Assembly: GCA_904063045.1 (NCBI GenBank)
Contig: CAJFCJ010000010.1
Span: 1-64,000 of the forward strand
Reading direction: 5' to 3'
DNA: 64,000 bases
Origin: Dimorphilus gyrociliatus
Taxonomy: Eukaryota; Annelida; Polychaeta; Dinophilidae
Shown one piece after another: positions 36,601 to 55,385 of this stretch. The notes below the pieces were generated by a model. It was given only the letters and a program-made list of their open reading frames with translations. It had not been told where the DNA came from and did no database searches. Position 1 is the first letter of the stretch. Every line of letters starts with the position of its first letter. Position numbers and translations under genes: made by a program.

Positions 36601-39197
36601 AAGTTGATGAACAAGTTTCAGAACCTAAAGAGACTTTTAAGAATAAGGAAAATGTTAGAAATGTTGTTGGAGACGAAAACCAGTTGAAAACTTTTACACT
36701 TGAAAAAGGTGCGGCTAATAAAGACACTATATCAGATCTGATGAATTCCAAAACAGAAGAATCTGATGATAGAATTTTCAGTACAAGTGAAGAAAATGTA
36801 AGCCATAACTTAGAAAAAAATACTTCTGATTCCAAACTTGAACAAAACAAAGAGTGCAACGAAAATCCAATAGATAGCGAGGACAATGACGAATCAGAAA
36901 GGAAGAGATATCCTAAGAAATTACAAAAATATTTGTCTGCTCAAAACGTCCATGACTTTGGGATGGACAAGCTTCTTGAAATGAAGTTAATAGATGGTAA
37001 TAACATTAAATGTCAATATTGCGGTACTGTTATTGCACTCTCTGAAAAGGAGGGACTAAAAAACCATATTTACAATCATTTACATGAAACACCTTTATGC
37101 AATCGCAATATAGAGAGAGATAGAAAATTGAACTCATTCTGCAAATTAACAGAACAACTAGCAGATCATGTCGTAGGAATGACATGTAAAACTTCTGCCT
37201 GGCGTTGTGTTTTTGATGGGTGCACTTACTTTACTTATCGATCAGAAGACCTCTCAGACCATTTAAAATCACATCACGAAAAGATAAATAAATATATATG
37301 CTATTTGTGTAAAAAATCAGTTGAAAGCTTATCACTTCTTATTGACCATCTAAAAGTAGTTGCTAATTATATCTGCAAAGAGTGTAATTTTACTGATTGC
37401 GATAAAATTATTGTGAAAAATCATATCAAAGAAAATCATAAGATGGATGTTGAAATTATTGAAAAATTCAACTTGCTTTCTTGTCAAAAGGTTACCAACG
37501 AAAAAACAGATAAAATTTTGAATAAGGTTACAAATCCTGAAGTCATTCAAGAGGAAGATGTTAGAGAGGCTGATAATACACCATGCTCAAGTCCGTATGC
37601 GCCTTTAATAATAGACGAAGATAATGACGAAACTTTCACTGAGACTAGTAAAACAGATGACAATACGCCTGAGAAGCTTTCTGAATTGAATGGGTCAAAG
37701 GCAGAGATAGATAAAAATACAAATGTCATGAATACACTTGAAACTTTCTCAACCGCTAATGACCCACTATTACATGATAGTGATAATTTTGATGATTGCG
37801 ACGATACCGAAGAAAACCAATCACATTGTGAAAAAGATGACGACTCTATGAATATCCAAAATTTATCTGGTAGCAATAGAAAACATTCCAAAGCTCAAAT
37901 TTTGGATATTACTTTAAATCTTAAAGAAACAATCGAAGAATTTAAGAAAGCAGTGCCATTATTGACAAACACGTTTTCTTTCAATGGGAATAGTTTGCAA
38001 ATTATGCATTACAAAGAGCGTCAAGTCCAGAGTTCCCGCCCATGTCATGGAGAGAGTAGTCTAAGGTGCTTATTTTGCAAAAAAACTTTTCTTTTTGGTA
38101 TAAAACAGTTCTCAAAGCATCTCCTTTCGGAGGAACTTTATGAAATAAGAGAAAGTCCATATATATTATTCAAATGTAAAGAAAAATGTGAAGTCTACAA
38201 TAACGATCCAATGGAAATTTGCAAACATAACAAAATATTTCATTCAGGCGGCAATTTAGTAAAACCTGTTCTAATGAGTTTATTAAGTGAAAAAAAACAG
38301 AAACCTATAGTAGAAGCCCCAGTTGAAATAATAAATTCATCCGATGATGCGAAAGAAATCTCCCCTACCAATGATTCCAAAGATGATGACGATGCTTATT
38401 GTATTGAGAAGCATGAGCCAGAGAGTCAATGTGAGACAACTGTTATCTGTGGGCATTGTGAATTTTCTATAGAAGCAGAAGATGAAAATAGATATTTTAA
38501 AATGAGGCAGCATGTTATTCAAGGTCACCTGCCCAAGCCTTTCTATTGTTGTAAAAAAGGTTGCGATTTTTCAGCTGACAACTATTTTCAAATTGAAACT
38601 CACTTTGTATCTTGTCATATCTACATCACATTAGAAGAAATGCAAAGAAAGTATGTTACTGAAGAAGTTTCCAACGTCGGAACTGACAGAATTATTCAAT
38701 TCTCTCTGAGAGCTTTATCGCTGAAAAGATCTTCCGTTGGAAAGGGATCTGTATCAAAGAGGCGACGTCTATCAGCATTGGTAGAAAGTCGAGATGAGGA
38801 GGATGATGAGTATAGATGCTCTATTTGTTTTGCAAAGTTGACTGATGTCACTAAGATTGAAGCACATATACGAGATCATTTTGAATATAATAGATATGAA
38901 TGTCTTTTTTGTCTCAAGAAGTATAAAAATTTACTTATGGAAACAGTTGAACACGCTAGCCAGCATAAATCAACGTTGATAAGTTGTTTTGTAGAGATCA
39001 ATAATAGAAAGGTAAATGCTCTTGTTAAAAAGTTTGCAAAGGAGTTGCTAAATTGCAGAGGAATTATTTTTAAATATCCAAAGTGTTTGTTATGTAACAT
39101 TGGCTTTCCAGATGGAGTTCGAGCCGCAAAAATTCATTTAAATACTTTTCATAGATTAAACCCTGTTGTTAAAATTGATAGAAGTTGCATCAAGTGA
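33678..39197 (+). CDS. Large single-exon C2H2 zinc-finger protein, family not recognised
   Basis: One uninterrupted frame of 1,839 codons. A C2H2-like finger lies at residues 21-43 (CNVC...HTKH) and another near 509 (CRYC...HFTH). The middle (about 550-1090) is a hydrophilic, Ser/Thr/Glu/Asn-rich disordered region. It contains a degenerate tandem repeat around residues 735-811 built on NTESEIVxEQ and EIQK. The last 730 residues carry roughly ten more irregular zinc-finger-like motifs (for example CQYCG, CYLCKK, CLFCKK, CGHCEF, CSICF, CLFCLKK, CLLC) and a basic SKRRRL nuclear-localisation-like patch near 1690. Scattered fingers suggest a nuclear nucleic-acid-binding protein, but no orthologue came to mind. 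It is intronless in an intron-rich neighbourhood. Confidence 0.85.
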   Translation: MHSSSSSKFSLLKIEGSKVICNVCKYESTNYHEYMNHFYHTKHQQNFHQGLNVLLSDICQSCHSDSSYNDEYPCKAMQPIANYIKRTMKNNNVPINNDRLRNPLQSSVRHQSQSHVSTPVFRKEVIVIKPKPELLRSDVQHTAIEPPKQVQNTSRIPRKESQPRQKEPEQHSKETNNRVEVAVNVSQPCNLSKTSKTSRTNVQRIPNRPADFEKRPINIPLEEVSQTTSFTEPRDPRRRVQESHKSTENLRDNSKEIPTGQKESEKRPRETSKRSELMRNIQKTFAEPIDPRKFIQNTSRKTEMLRVDPKLVQSRQGAPNKTLGVSKTNLQQTSISQKEPQESADQSDKQVATPEKDTQQISTERERPENTAAASDSNLEVSGQKPQQTTTQSSTPVSAVPEGLKNLPKNLSPSKIDMKQKRLENSIEKIGRKVTSCLKEGQVAKAKKPSLADELNKEVNTITKQTLLKVKKEKSILGVLVASPSKTAEQRTEQSKELGAKVVQSSSVKCRYCSIFLKNIDELKDHFHFTHNVTHTAIDGLLAKMHNTQLSEIDTDNEKESTATSKAKDMMKSIESEEISTSDKGIASNAENYHQTESLERSILDRPAAEFETHDPNRSTLDTEKQDKGESVVLNNQRTKSSIEVKQTSANSEIKNNTTSEKSVDSDCNPRNNTTNINKLIETANNIDSEKGIVNEEQHVSSTFNSNNSLSGAELPTTYLSEKDVESAIQKRSRVKNTESEIVMEQDIEIQKQANARNTESEIVTEQGLEIQKRKRIKNTESDIVTEQYVDLETQHTNKNTESEQDIEIQKQVVSSTNECNDKPLATANDEPSETQTNEPKLISDCTTNKQQAASDTFSSISDMDHEQSTATTVDSNNLISGIEQKDKSKSAEPDTETREQIENATCTNNATREKDVASDASKVGEVAVIDKKVSSEVENQNDINDGTLDIEKQSENNSLESEMSKVSEKESVSKVDEQVSEPKETFKNKENVRNVVGDENQLKTFTLEKGAANKDTISDLMNSKTEESDDRIFSTSEENVSHNLEKNTSDSKLEQNKECNENPIDSEDNDESERKRYPKKLQKYLSAQNVHDFGMDKLLEMKLIDGNNIKCQYCGTVIALSEKEGLKNHIYNHLHETPLCNRNIERDRKLNSFCKLTEQLADHVVGMTCKTSAWRCVFDGCTYFTYRSEDLSDHLKSHHEKINKYICYLCKKSVESLSLLIDHLKVVANYICKECNFTDCDKIIVKNHIKENHKMDVEIIEKFNLLSCQKVTNEKTDKILNKVTNPEVIQEEDVREADNTPCSSPYAPLIIDEDNDETFTETSKTDDNTPEKLSELNGSKAEIDKNTNVMNTLETFSTANDPLLHDSDNFDDCDDTEENQSHCEKDDDSMNIQNLSGSNRKHSKAQILDITLNLKETIEEFKKAVPLLTNTFSFNGNSLQIMHYKERQVQSSRPCHGESSLRCLFCKKTFLFGIKQFSKHLLSEELYEIRESPYILFKCKEKCEVYNNDPMEICKHNKIFHSGGNLVKPVLMSLLSEKKQKPIVEAPVEIINSSDDAKEISPTNDSKDDDDAYCIEKHEPESQCETTVICGHCEFSIEAEDENRYFKMRQHVIQGHLPKPFYCCKKGCDFSADNYFQIETHFVSCHIYITLEEMQRKYVTEEVSNVGTDRIIQFSLRALSLKRSSVGKGSVSKRRRLSALVESRDEEDDEYRCSICFAKLTDVTKIEAHIRDHFEYNRYECLFCLKKYKNLLMETVEHASQHKSTLISCFVEINNRKVNALVKKFAKELLNCRGIIFKYPKCLLCNIGFPDGVRAAKIHLNTFHRLNPVVKIDRSCIK
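35884..36110 (+). repeat. Degenerate coding tandem repeat in the zinc-finger gene
   Basis: About four copies of a roughly 60-nt unit, each encoding NTESEIV followed by EQ and EIQK variants. Copies differ by substitutions and the last is shortened, indicating an older local expansion. Confidence 0.75.
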
Positions 39198-39538
39198 TAT
39201 GCTGTACTGGTGATTCGGTACGATATTGATCGAATGTTGAGAGAAGTAAAACACATAAAAATCAAAGGAACAATATGTCAAGAAACTATTTTAATGGTTA
39301 ATTTAAATCAATGGTTTGGATTTGGATTAAAGGGCACACTATTTAATGAATTGTTACTATTCTTAAATGAATGATTTCTGTATTTTACAAAAGGACAAAA
39401 AGTTTAGAAATGTTTTATTATTTCTATAATTTACATCATTTCATTAAATATTAATATGTACAATGATTTTTCAAACTGATAAAATGTGTTCGTGTGAGAA
39501 AAAAACAATAAATAAAAAAGCATGTTAATAAATATAAT
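39198..39538. other. Convergent 3' ends of the zinc-finger and ABCC-like genes
   Basis: Only 341 bp separate the two stop codons. Plus-strand AATAAA words are at 39507 and 39511. The minus-strand equivalent (TTTATT on +) is at 39414. The two 3' UTRs may therefore overlap. Confidence 0.5.
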
Positions 39539-42500
39539 TTATTTTTCAGTATTTTTAGTTTTTACTTTCTCAAAGGTATTCTTCAACAGTTTCTTATAAA
39601 TTCCTTCTTGTTTGAGGAGAAGTTTGGGATAACCATCTTCCACTATTTTTCCATTATCTATCACATAGACTTTGTCAAAATGAGAAGTATTAATCACGCT
39701 ATTAGTTAGGATAATGACTAATCTATCTCTGAATATTTCTTGAAACAGACTATAAATATGGCTGTTAATGGCATTATCGTAGGTTGCCTCATATATAACT
39801 ATCGTTTCCCTGTAAATTAATGCTCGGCATATTGATATTAATTTTGCCTCTCCAAACTCTAAATTCTCATTTAGATCTTCATTCAAGTCTTCGAGTCTTT
39901 TATTCAATCCGACTTGTCTCATAGAATATAGAATTTCGTCATCAGTAAAAAAATTGAAAGGATCAATATTCCTCCTGAGCGTATCAGAAAGAATGAGAGA
40001 TTTTTGAGGTATAATATTAAATCTTGAACGTGCGATCGACAATTCCAATGAAGTCAGATCTAAACCATTCATTAAAATTTGACCATCTCCACTATATAAT
40101 CTAAAGAAGGCACTTTTTAATATACTATTATAGTTTACGTCCTTTGAAACATTGATAAAGCAGACATGTTGATTTTTATGAATTTCAAAATTAAGGTCTT
40201 CCAATCCTTGTTTCTCATCCGAAATATACAAACTCAAATTTTTAACTACCAATTGATAGTTATGATAGTTTAAATAGTATTGATGAGGTCGATTTACATC
40301 GGGTTCTGTTGGATACTTGAAGAAATGGTTTATTCTATCTAAACTTGAAGTCTGTTTAATAGTATATTGTTAGCTTTGAAGAATGATCTTAAAAAGATTG
40401 ACTGATACGTACCGCTTTAGTTAATTCGACCCAACCCTTTATTATTGTAAATGTTGATTCCATTAGCTGAATAAAAAAATAAAGTATAAGACCATACCAT
40501 ACAAGGTCAACTTTAAAGAGGAAGTGTGTTACTAGGAAGACGATTGTAATATAACAAAATATTAACAATTGTACACGTATCGATAGCCAAAGATTACATA
40601 ACTCCGTCAAATATAGAAAGACTGTATATTTGTTATTATACTCATGAAGTTTATCCATAAAGAAATTCTTCTTTTCGTGTAACCGTATAACACACAACTT
40701 AATTGACGTATCTCTATACAAAAAACTCATTTTAGTCCTATAGGATTCTAATAACGTTTGTAGTGATAAAATAGCTGTGGATGTATAGTTGAATGTAACA
40801 AAAGCCAAGCTGCTAATGATCAAGCCGAAGACTATTGTCACAGGATAGATGGCGGATATAAAAATAATGATAACAATTCCGTATGTTGTATTAGCTAGTA
40901 GGTCATGTAATTTTCTGTGAAAAATTTCATCCATTAGCTGAAAATCTTCTTTGAACACACACAATATTGCATTTATAGGCATACTCTTAAACATCTCTAA
41001 AGGAGTCCTAACAATTTTCAGTAGGAACTTTGAAAAGACCTTTTCAATACTTTTCGTTAAGAAGCTTTGAGTTAAAAGTGATCCTACAAAACTAAGACAA
41101 GCAATTAAAAAGAGGAAGAGGAAAATCTCCAATTTTGGTATTGAAATTTTCCCTTTTAATGACACAATGAGGTAGTCCATAAATAATGATGCGCACATAG
41201 TTAAAAGTAGAATTATTATAACCAATATAAATAGACTTAAACTGCCAAATCTGAAGAATTTTCTCATTACATTTGATGTCTTTGCGATATCATATCTAAT
41301 GTGACCACAAATTAAGTCATTATTACCACAAGGTGGCACTGGTTCCATTTCAGATTGAAATATAGTTTTTGATTTATCATTTAACGGTCCATCATATATA
41401 ATCCTTCCGGCTTCTAGAAACATACATCTTTCAGCTTTTTCCACAACTTGCAGATATTTTGTAGCGATTATAATGGTTGAACCTTGCATAAAACTATTAA
41501 AACACTCCTTTAAGATTGCTTTTGAATCATTTATATTTAAGTGTTCGAAAGGTTCGTCTACAAGATAAATTTGAGCATCTTGATAAACAGTTCTTTAATA
41601 TGTAGAGAAGAGGTTAATAATTAAAAATCTAGGTCAATAAAAAAGAAAAATAGAAAATTATTGTATTCACCTTGCTATTAAAATCTTCTTTTCCTGTTCT
41701 TTTGTTATTTCATTAGTATATCCTCCTATAATCGTATTCTCTTGATTAGATAAATGAAAGATATCCTTAAACAATTGACACGATTCTATCACTTTCCAAA
41801 ATTTTTCGTGATCATAAGAATTTCCAAAAAGAATATTATCCTTAATTGATTGATTTAGAACACCGTCGTTCTGGGATAGATAACTTATTGAACCATTTAC
41901 CATTAAACCGTTGGCGGTGAAATCAACTTCGTATAATATTGATTTTAATAATAGACTCTAAAAGAAAAGATAAGTGTAAAAATATTATCATTTTTCATTT
42001 TTCTATCCCCTACCTTTCCCGATAAAGAATTTCCGGTAAGGATTAACTGTTCACCTTGAACTAGGCTAAATGTAATATTAGTTAATATGTTTGTCATATA
42101 CGGTGTTTGAACGATATTTAAATTATTAATATTCAAAATTTCTTCATTCATTTGCATATCAAATAAACCATTTGCGCCAATCATATCGTGAACAGAGCTG
42201 TTGTATTCATCTTCCTGCAGGAATGCGTTGATTGTTTTCAACCATCTTAAAGTTTTAAACAAGGAGGCTAAGCCTGTATGAAAGTATTTAAAACCAGTTT
42301 GCTGTAATATACTTAAAGATAACAATATCCTAAATATATCTGTCACATGAAAGTTTATGTCAATAAAATAAGACATATATAAAACTGTTAATAATAAAAC
42401 TCCTCTGGATGAAATGAAGAGTAAAGAATTGTACAAAGCTAATAGTATCCTACTCATAAACATTTCTTCAACTTCTCTTATCCTCTTGTTGGAGATAAAC

Positions 42501-43632
42501 ATAAGTAACGGCTTTTCCCAAAGATACATTTTCACGATTTCAATATTTAATAAAGCATTCTTAACATATTGAACGGTACTCTCCTCAAATGCTCTTTTGT
42601 CATTAAAGACATCATCTTCAAGTGTAGTAATTATACAAATCCATAGAATTAACAGTACAGTCAATGGTATTATTAAGATAGCAGCATTGCCCATTAAATA
42701 ATAATTAATAAAAAAAACTCCAGTAAACGTTAGTGGAAATGTTAATAATTGAAAACATAACAATATTGAATTTTGAATATGTTCACTATCGCATGAAATC
42801 ATTCCTATAACATCTTCTATTCCATTTTCATCAGAGAACGTCTGAATTTTTAATATCTGTTTTGAATAATCTCTTATTAAATAATTCATATAGTCTACGT
42901 TTTATTGACAAATATCTTACTTTTTTATATAATAAACTATGAATCATGCTTTTAACTCGTACAGCCCATAATCCACAATTTATACAGGAGAATTGATAAA
43001 ATATAAAGAACAATACCATTATTAATATGAACGCACCAAGGAGAATTATTCGATGCAATTCCAGCATGTTTTCTCCGTCGTAAATCTTCATCATTCTTTC
43101 AATTAAAAGAGGGAATAATAATCTACAAACTTCCTATATATAAATACACTATTTATTTATAGATAATCCATATTTTCCCGCCTTTAAATAGTACTTAACT
43201 GTTAAAATGAAGGATGATAATATTAAAAACACATTTCTTGAAGACTTATTTAATGTATAATAGATGAAAGATAAGAGATTTCTTGTTGATTGTCCATTAC
43301 TTTCCCTATTTAGGTTGTATTAAATATAATATATTTGATTATATATGTATTAATACTATTTATATATATAAAAGAAACCAGTATAACCTTTTCTTAATCA
43401 ACATGTACAAGTATTTTGACTCATAGTGAATAGGGATTCCTTTAATGTCTTTCTCTTCTAATCTATCAAAATGAGCTTTTTGCATCAAATCTCCTAACCA
43501 CCTGAAAGAATATTTCCTATCAATCCCTAAAATATCTACGCTAAATAGTGATTATATAACAAACCATGACGTAATCCTTGATAAGCAATTAGGCTTCGAT
43601 GAAAAATCAACTGCGTGCTTAAATATTCCCAT
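39539..43632 (-). CDS. ABCC/MRP4-like transporter with degenerate second ATPase domain
   Basis: Eight exons (43565-43632, 43388-43501, 43200-43305, 42921-43133, 42014-42856, 41671-41957, 40413-41592, 39539-40351) give 1,207 residues. The architecture is TMD1-NBD1-TMD2-NBD2 without TMD0, as in MRP4 (1,325). The N-terminus has the ABCC block WWLGDLM...RLEEKD. NBD1 keeps Walker A (GNSLSGKS, split by an intron), a Q-loop glutamine and Walker B IYLVDEP, but its signature reads EITKEQ instead of LSGGQ and its switch His is Lys. In NBD2 the Walker A site is NVSKDVNYNSI, the signature EFGEAK, Walker B IVIYEA and the switch TNSV. Frame and domain fold survive throughout, so it looks maintained, not a pseudogene. 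Active transport seems unlikely. Substrate is unknown. Confidence 0.85.
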
Positions 43633-44051
43633 AGTTTCGATATTCTCCTCCGTTGCGTGTTTCTCCTGTTAAATATTCACTTTTTCAATACTTCTTTCTA
43701 ATAAAAAAGAAACTGGTTCTCAATGAAACTATAGAAATTCTCTCAAACGCTTTAACAATAGCTTGGACCTATAGAGTTAAATTTGTTGAAAAAATGAAGC
43801 CAGTAGAATGTTATTATTAGTGGTATTTCATGTAAATATCTTGTATATTTATATTAAATAAAGCAATAAAATACATAAAATTTGCATATGAATTGCCAAA
43901 TAAATTTGTTTAAAAATAATCAAAGTTTTATCTTGAATATTCATAGATTCTTTAAAAAGTTATGTTTTTGCTAGCAATTTCGTTCTTTTCAGATGACTAG
44001 ATTTACTTGTTAATTACTTCATTGATAACAATTTTCGTTCGTCTTCTTCTC
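43633..44051. other. Intergenic between C1orf43 and the ABCC-like gene
   Basis: About 420 bp, AT-rich, no coding segment. It is presumed to be C1orf43 3' UTR plus ABCC-like promoter, as the two genes are in tandem on the minus strand. Confidence 0.5.
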
Positions 44052-45255
44052 TTAAACTGATAGTTCTGACACCATAGAGCTTTCTTTTGGCTCACCGGAA
44101 AAGCTTGTTGAAGTAGATGTAGGCCTTTTTAATAGAAATGTTTCTTCATTGGCATCAGCCTCGGATGTTATATCTGAAGTTCTTACGGGAACAGCTTGTA
44201 CCGTCGAGTGCTTTTTTGCACTGAAACGATTTAAAAGATTAATTGATATGTATAGAATTTAATTTATGGTTAGAGATAATGCTTACGAGGAGATTAGGTA
44301 CATAAGTAAGGCTTGAAATCCTGCGTACTCCACTTGTAAAAAGTCTTTAGGATCATATCTCGCGTGTTCGTATGAAGAATAAAAGAGATCTATATCATTA
44401 ATAGACACTGATGCTAATGGGCCATTTTTTCTACATTCTAATAAGTATTCTCGAATATTGGATCCTGGCATACGTTTCTTCATTCCTGATTCTCTCAATG
44501 CCGCATCAAGGAATCTAACCGAGTCAACAGCTTTCATTCGATAGTAGTAATGGGTTCTATCTGCAAGCATTAAAGTTAATAATAATGCAGCTCTTATCAG
44601 TAAAATCTATTTCTTGATATAATTAATACCTATTAGAATCAATTTTCTCTCTAAACGGGGACTAAGTAGAGGTAATTCACACTTGATTGATAATATCTTA
44701 TTTATTTTCTCCGCGATATCCCTTTTCAATTTCTAATATAATATTCAATACATTATTCCATTCATTATTCTATATTGAAGTGAAAAGAATTTCTACATAC
44801 TTTTGGAACAGATGATCCAATTGGTTCGTGCGAACCTTTTCCACGTAGTTTATACCTGATAATTTGTCTCTTTAGAAACAAGAGTAGGACGACCGTTAGC
44901 TAATAAACAATATCTAGAGTTAATATTTTATTAATCAGAATGCAAAAGTGATCTTTACTTACCACTATTCCAAATGCAAAGAAGATTAAAACAATCTTTA
45001 TTGAAACGGATTTCTATATTTTGTAAAAAAAAAAAAAAGGAACTCATAAAAGGATATAGCTGGCTTTCTAATACATATTTTTATAATTCTAGCTCTATGT
45101 ACCGAGACTGGTAAACACCCAATCAAGTTTTGTTTTTAATTAGACCTAAAACTCAATTTAGTACATATACCAGTTCCTAGAAATATTGTATTATCGCTCT
45201 GTAGAATATATATTTTCATTGCGTAAACGGGCGTAACCATACTTACTAAGTCCAT
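44052..45255 (-). CDS. C1orf43: C1orf43 (NICE-3) family single-pass membrane protein
   Basis: Six exons (45247-45255, 44963-45013, 44801-44899, 44630-44732, 44287-44560, 44052-44220) give 234 residues; human C1orf43 has 253. The family has one N-terminal membrane helix, seen here as a run of V/L/I/F ending in LKRQIIRY. A conserved cytosolic domain follows, with YYRMKAVDSVR, REYLLECR, SSYEHARYDP and the Ser/Thr-rich tail typical of the family. The human protein has been linked to phagocytosis and Golgi/mitochondrial integrity; the mechanism is not clear. The nine-base first exon (MDL) is the least certain part. It is chosen because ATGGACTTA is followed by a perfect GTAAGT donor and closes the frame. 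The gene sits between two ABCC transporters. Confidence 0.82.
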
Positions 45256-45847
45256 TGATTATTTTATATTCATTATAATCTAGAATATATCAAATAGTTG
45301 AGTAGATTGGAAAGATAAATTTAGGGGCTTTTACTAAATCCGAGATATTTTAAAAATAAGGATATGTATAGAGAGAGTGTTTCACTCGGCGTTGACTGAC
45401 AAAAAATAAATAAAACAGCGTTCCTAGCGTCTGATAGACCTTTCAAACGAAAATGAAAGAAAAAACTTGTCTTTTTATGTATACTAAGTATTTATCTTCT
45501 TGATCAAGAGATTTATCCGTATCAGATACATTCATATTTCACAAGGAAATGATACGGAAGCTGGACTTTATTTCAAAAAGAAACTCCTAAAAAGAAAAAT
45601 CAATATGAAAATGTGATAGAAAACACACTGTTACATTTAAAGCATATAAAATTGAACAACTCAACTATTCAATAAAAGTTAAAAAAAGCGGAGAATCAAA
45701 CTTAAAATTGGAACAACTCCATCTATAGTGCATATCTTCATAAATCTCTTTAGTCTCTGTTTCCGGGCTACTAGCAGACGACTAAATACAACCGTGGTCA
45801 TATGTGCACTTTCGAACAAAAGAGCGCGTTTAACTTTCTATTCTAAG
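45256..45847. other. Divergent intergenic region between C1orf43 and the ABCC1-like gene
   Basis: About 590 bp expected to contain both promoters. No coding segment or strong motif was identified. Confidence 0.45.
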
Positions 45848-54873
<9,026 letters not shown>

Positions 54874-55385
54874 AAAACAACACGAGTGAAATTAGAGACT
54901 TATTTCTCATTCTAAAGCTTATGTCTAATAGAAACAGATACTCTTTTTTTTTAATACCTCAAATATGTCTATTTCTATGAGATAAAAGAAAACAGAGTCG
55001 ATATATGATGAGAATATTTTTTAAAATAATATATATATATATAATTGATATGTATATAATAAAAAAACAAGAAGAAATGATCTATCAACTATTCTTATTT
55101 TTAGTTCATTTTTTATCACAGTAACACAGATAGTATTTAAAATATTTTATATTATTTTTTTTACATACGTATACATATAAATTATTCATTTATTTATACA
55201 TAATACTATAAAATACCCTTTAGGTAGACAATACACAGAATGTTTTCAGGTGTTTTAAATGAATAAAATATAAGTTTATCTTCGAACTGGTCCGTTAAAA
55301 TTAAGGTAAAAATAATGTCTTTTTTTTTAGATTAGATTGTTTAATGGAATTCTTCGACTTTGTAATCGATTTTTTGTTTATTCTT
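54874..55385. other. Convergent 3' region of ABCC1-like and SORL1
   Basis: AT-rich, with (TA)n-like sequence near 55028-55042. It is presumably the two 3' UTRs; no coding segment seen. Confidence 0.5.

Noticed and set aside
35416-36886. Long minus-strand open frames within the zinc-finger gene
   Set aside because: Hydrophobic shadow frames of the Ser/Glu-rich coding strand; no exon signals or homology.
39539-43632. Pseudogene call for the ABCC-like gene
   Set aside because: Eight exons join in frame with good splice sites and no stops, and fold-level motifs persist; motif loss alone does not show non-function.
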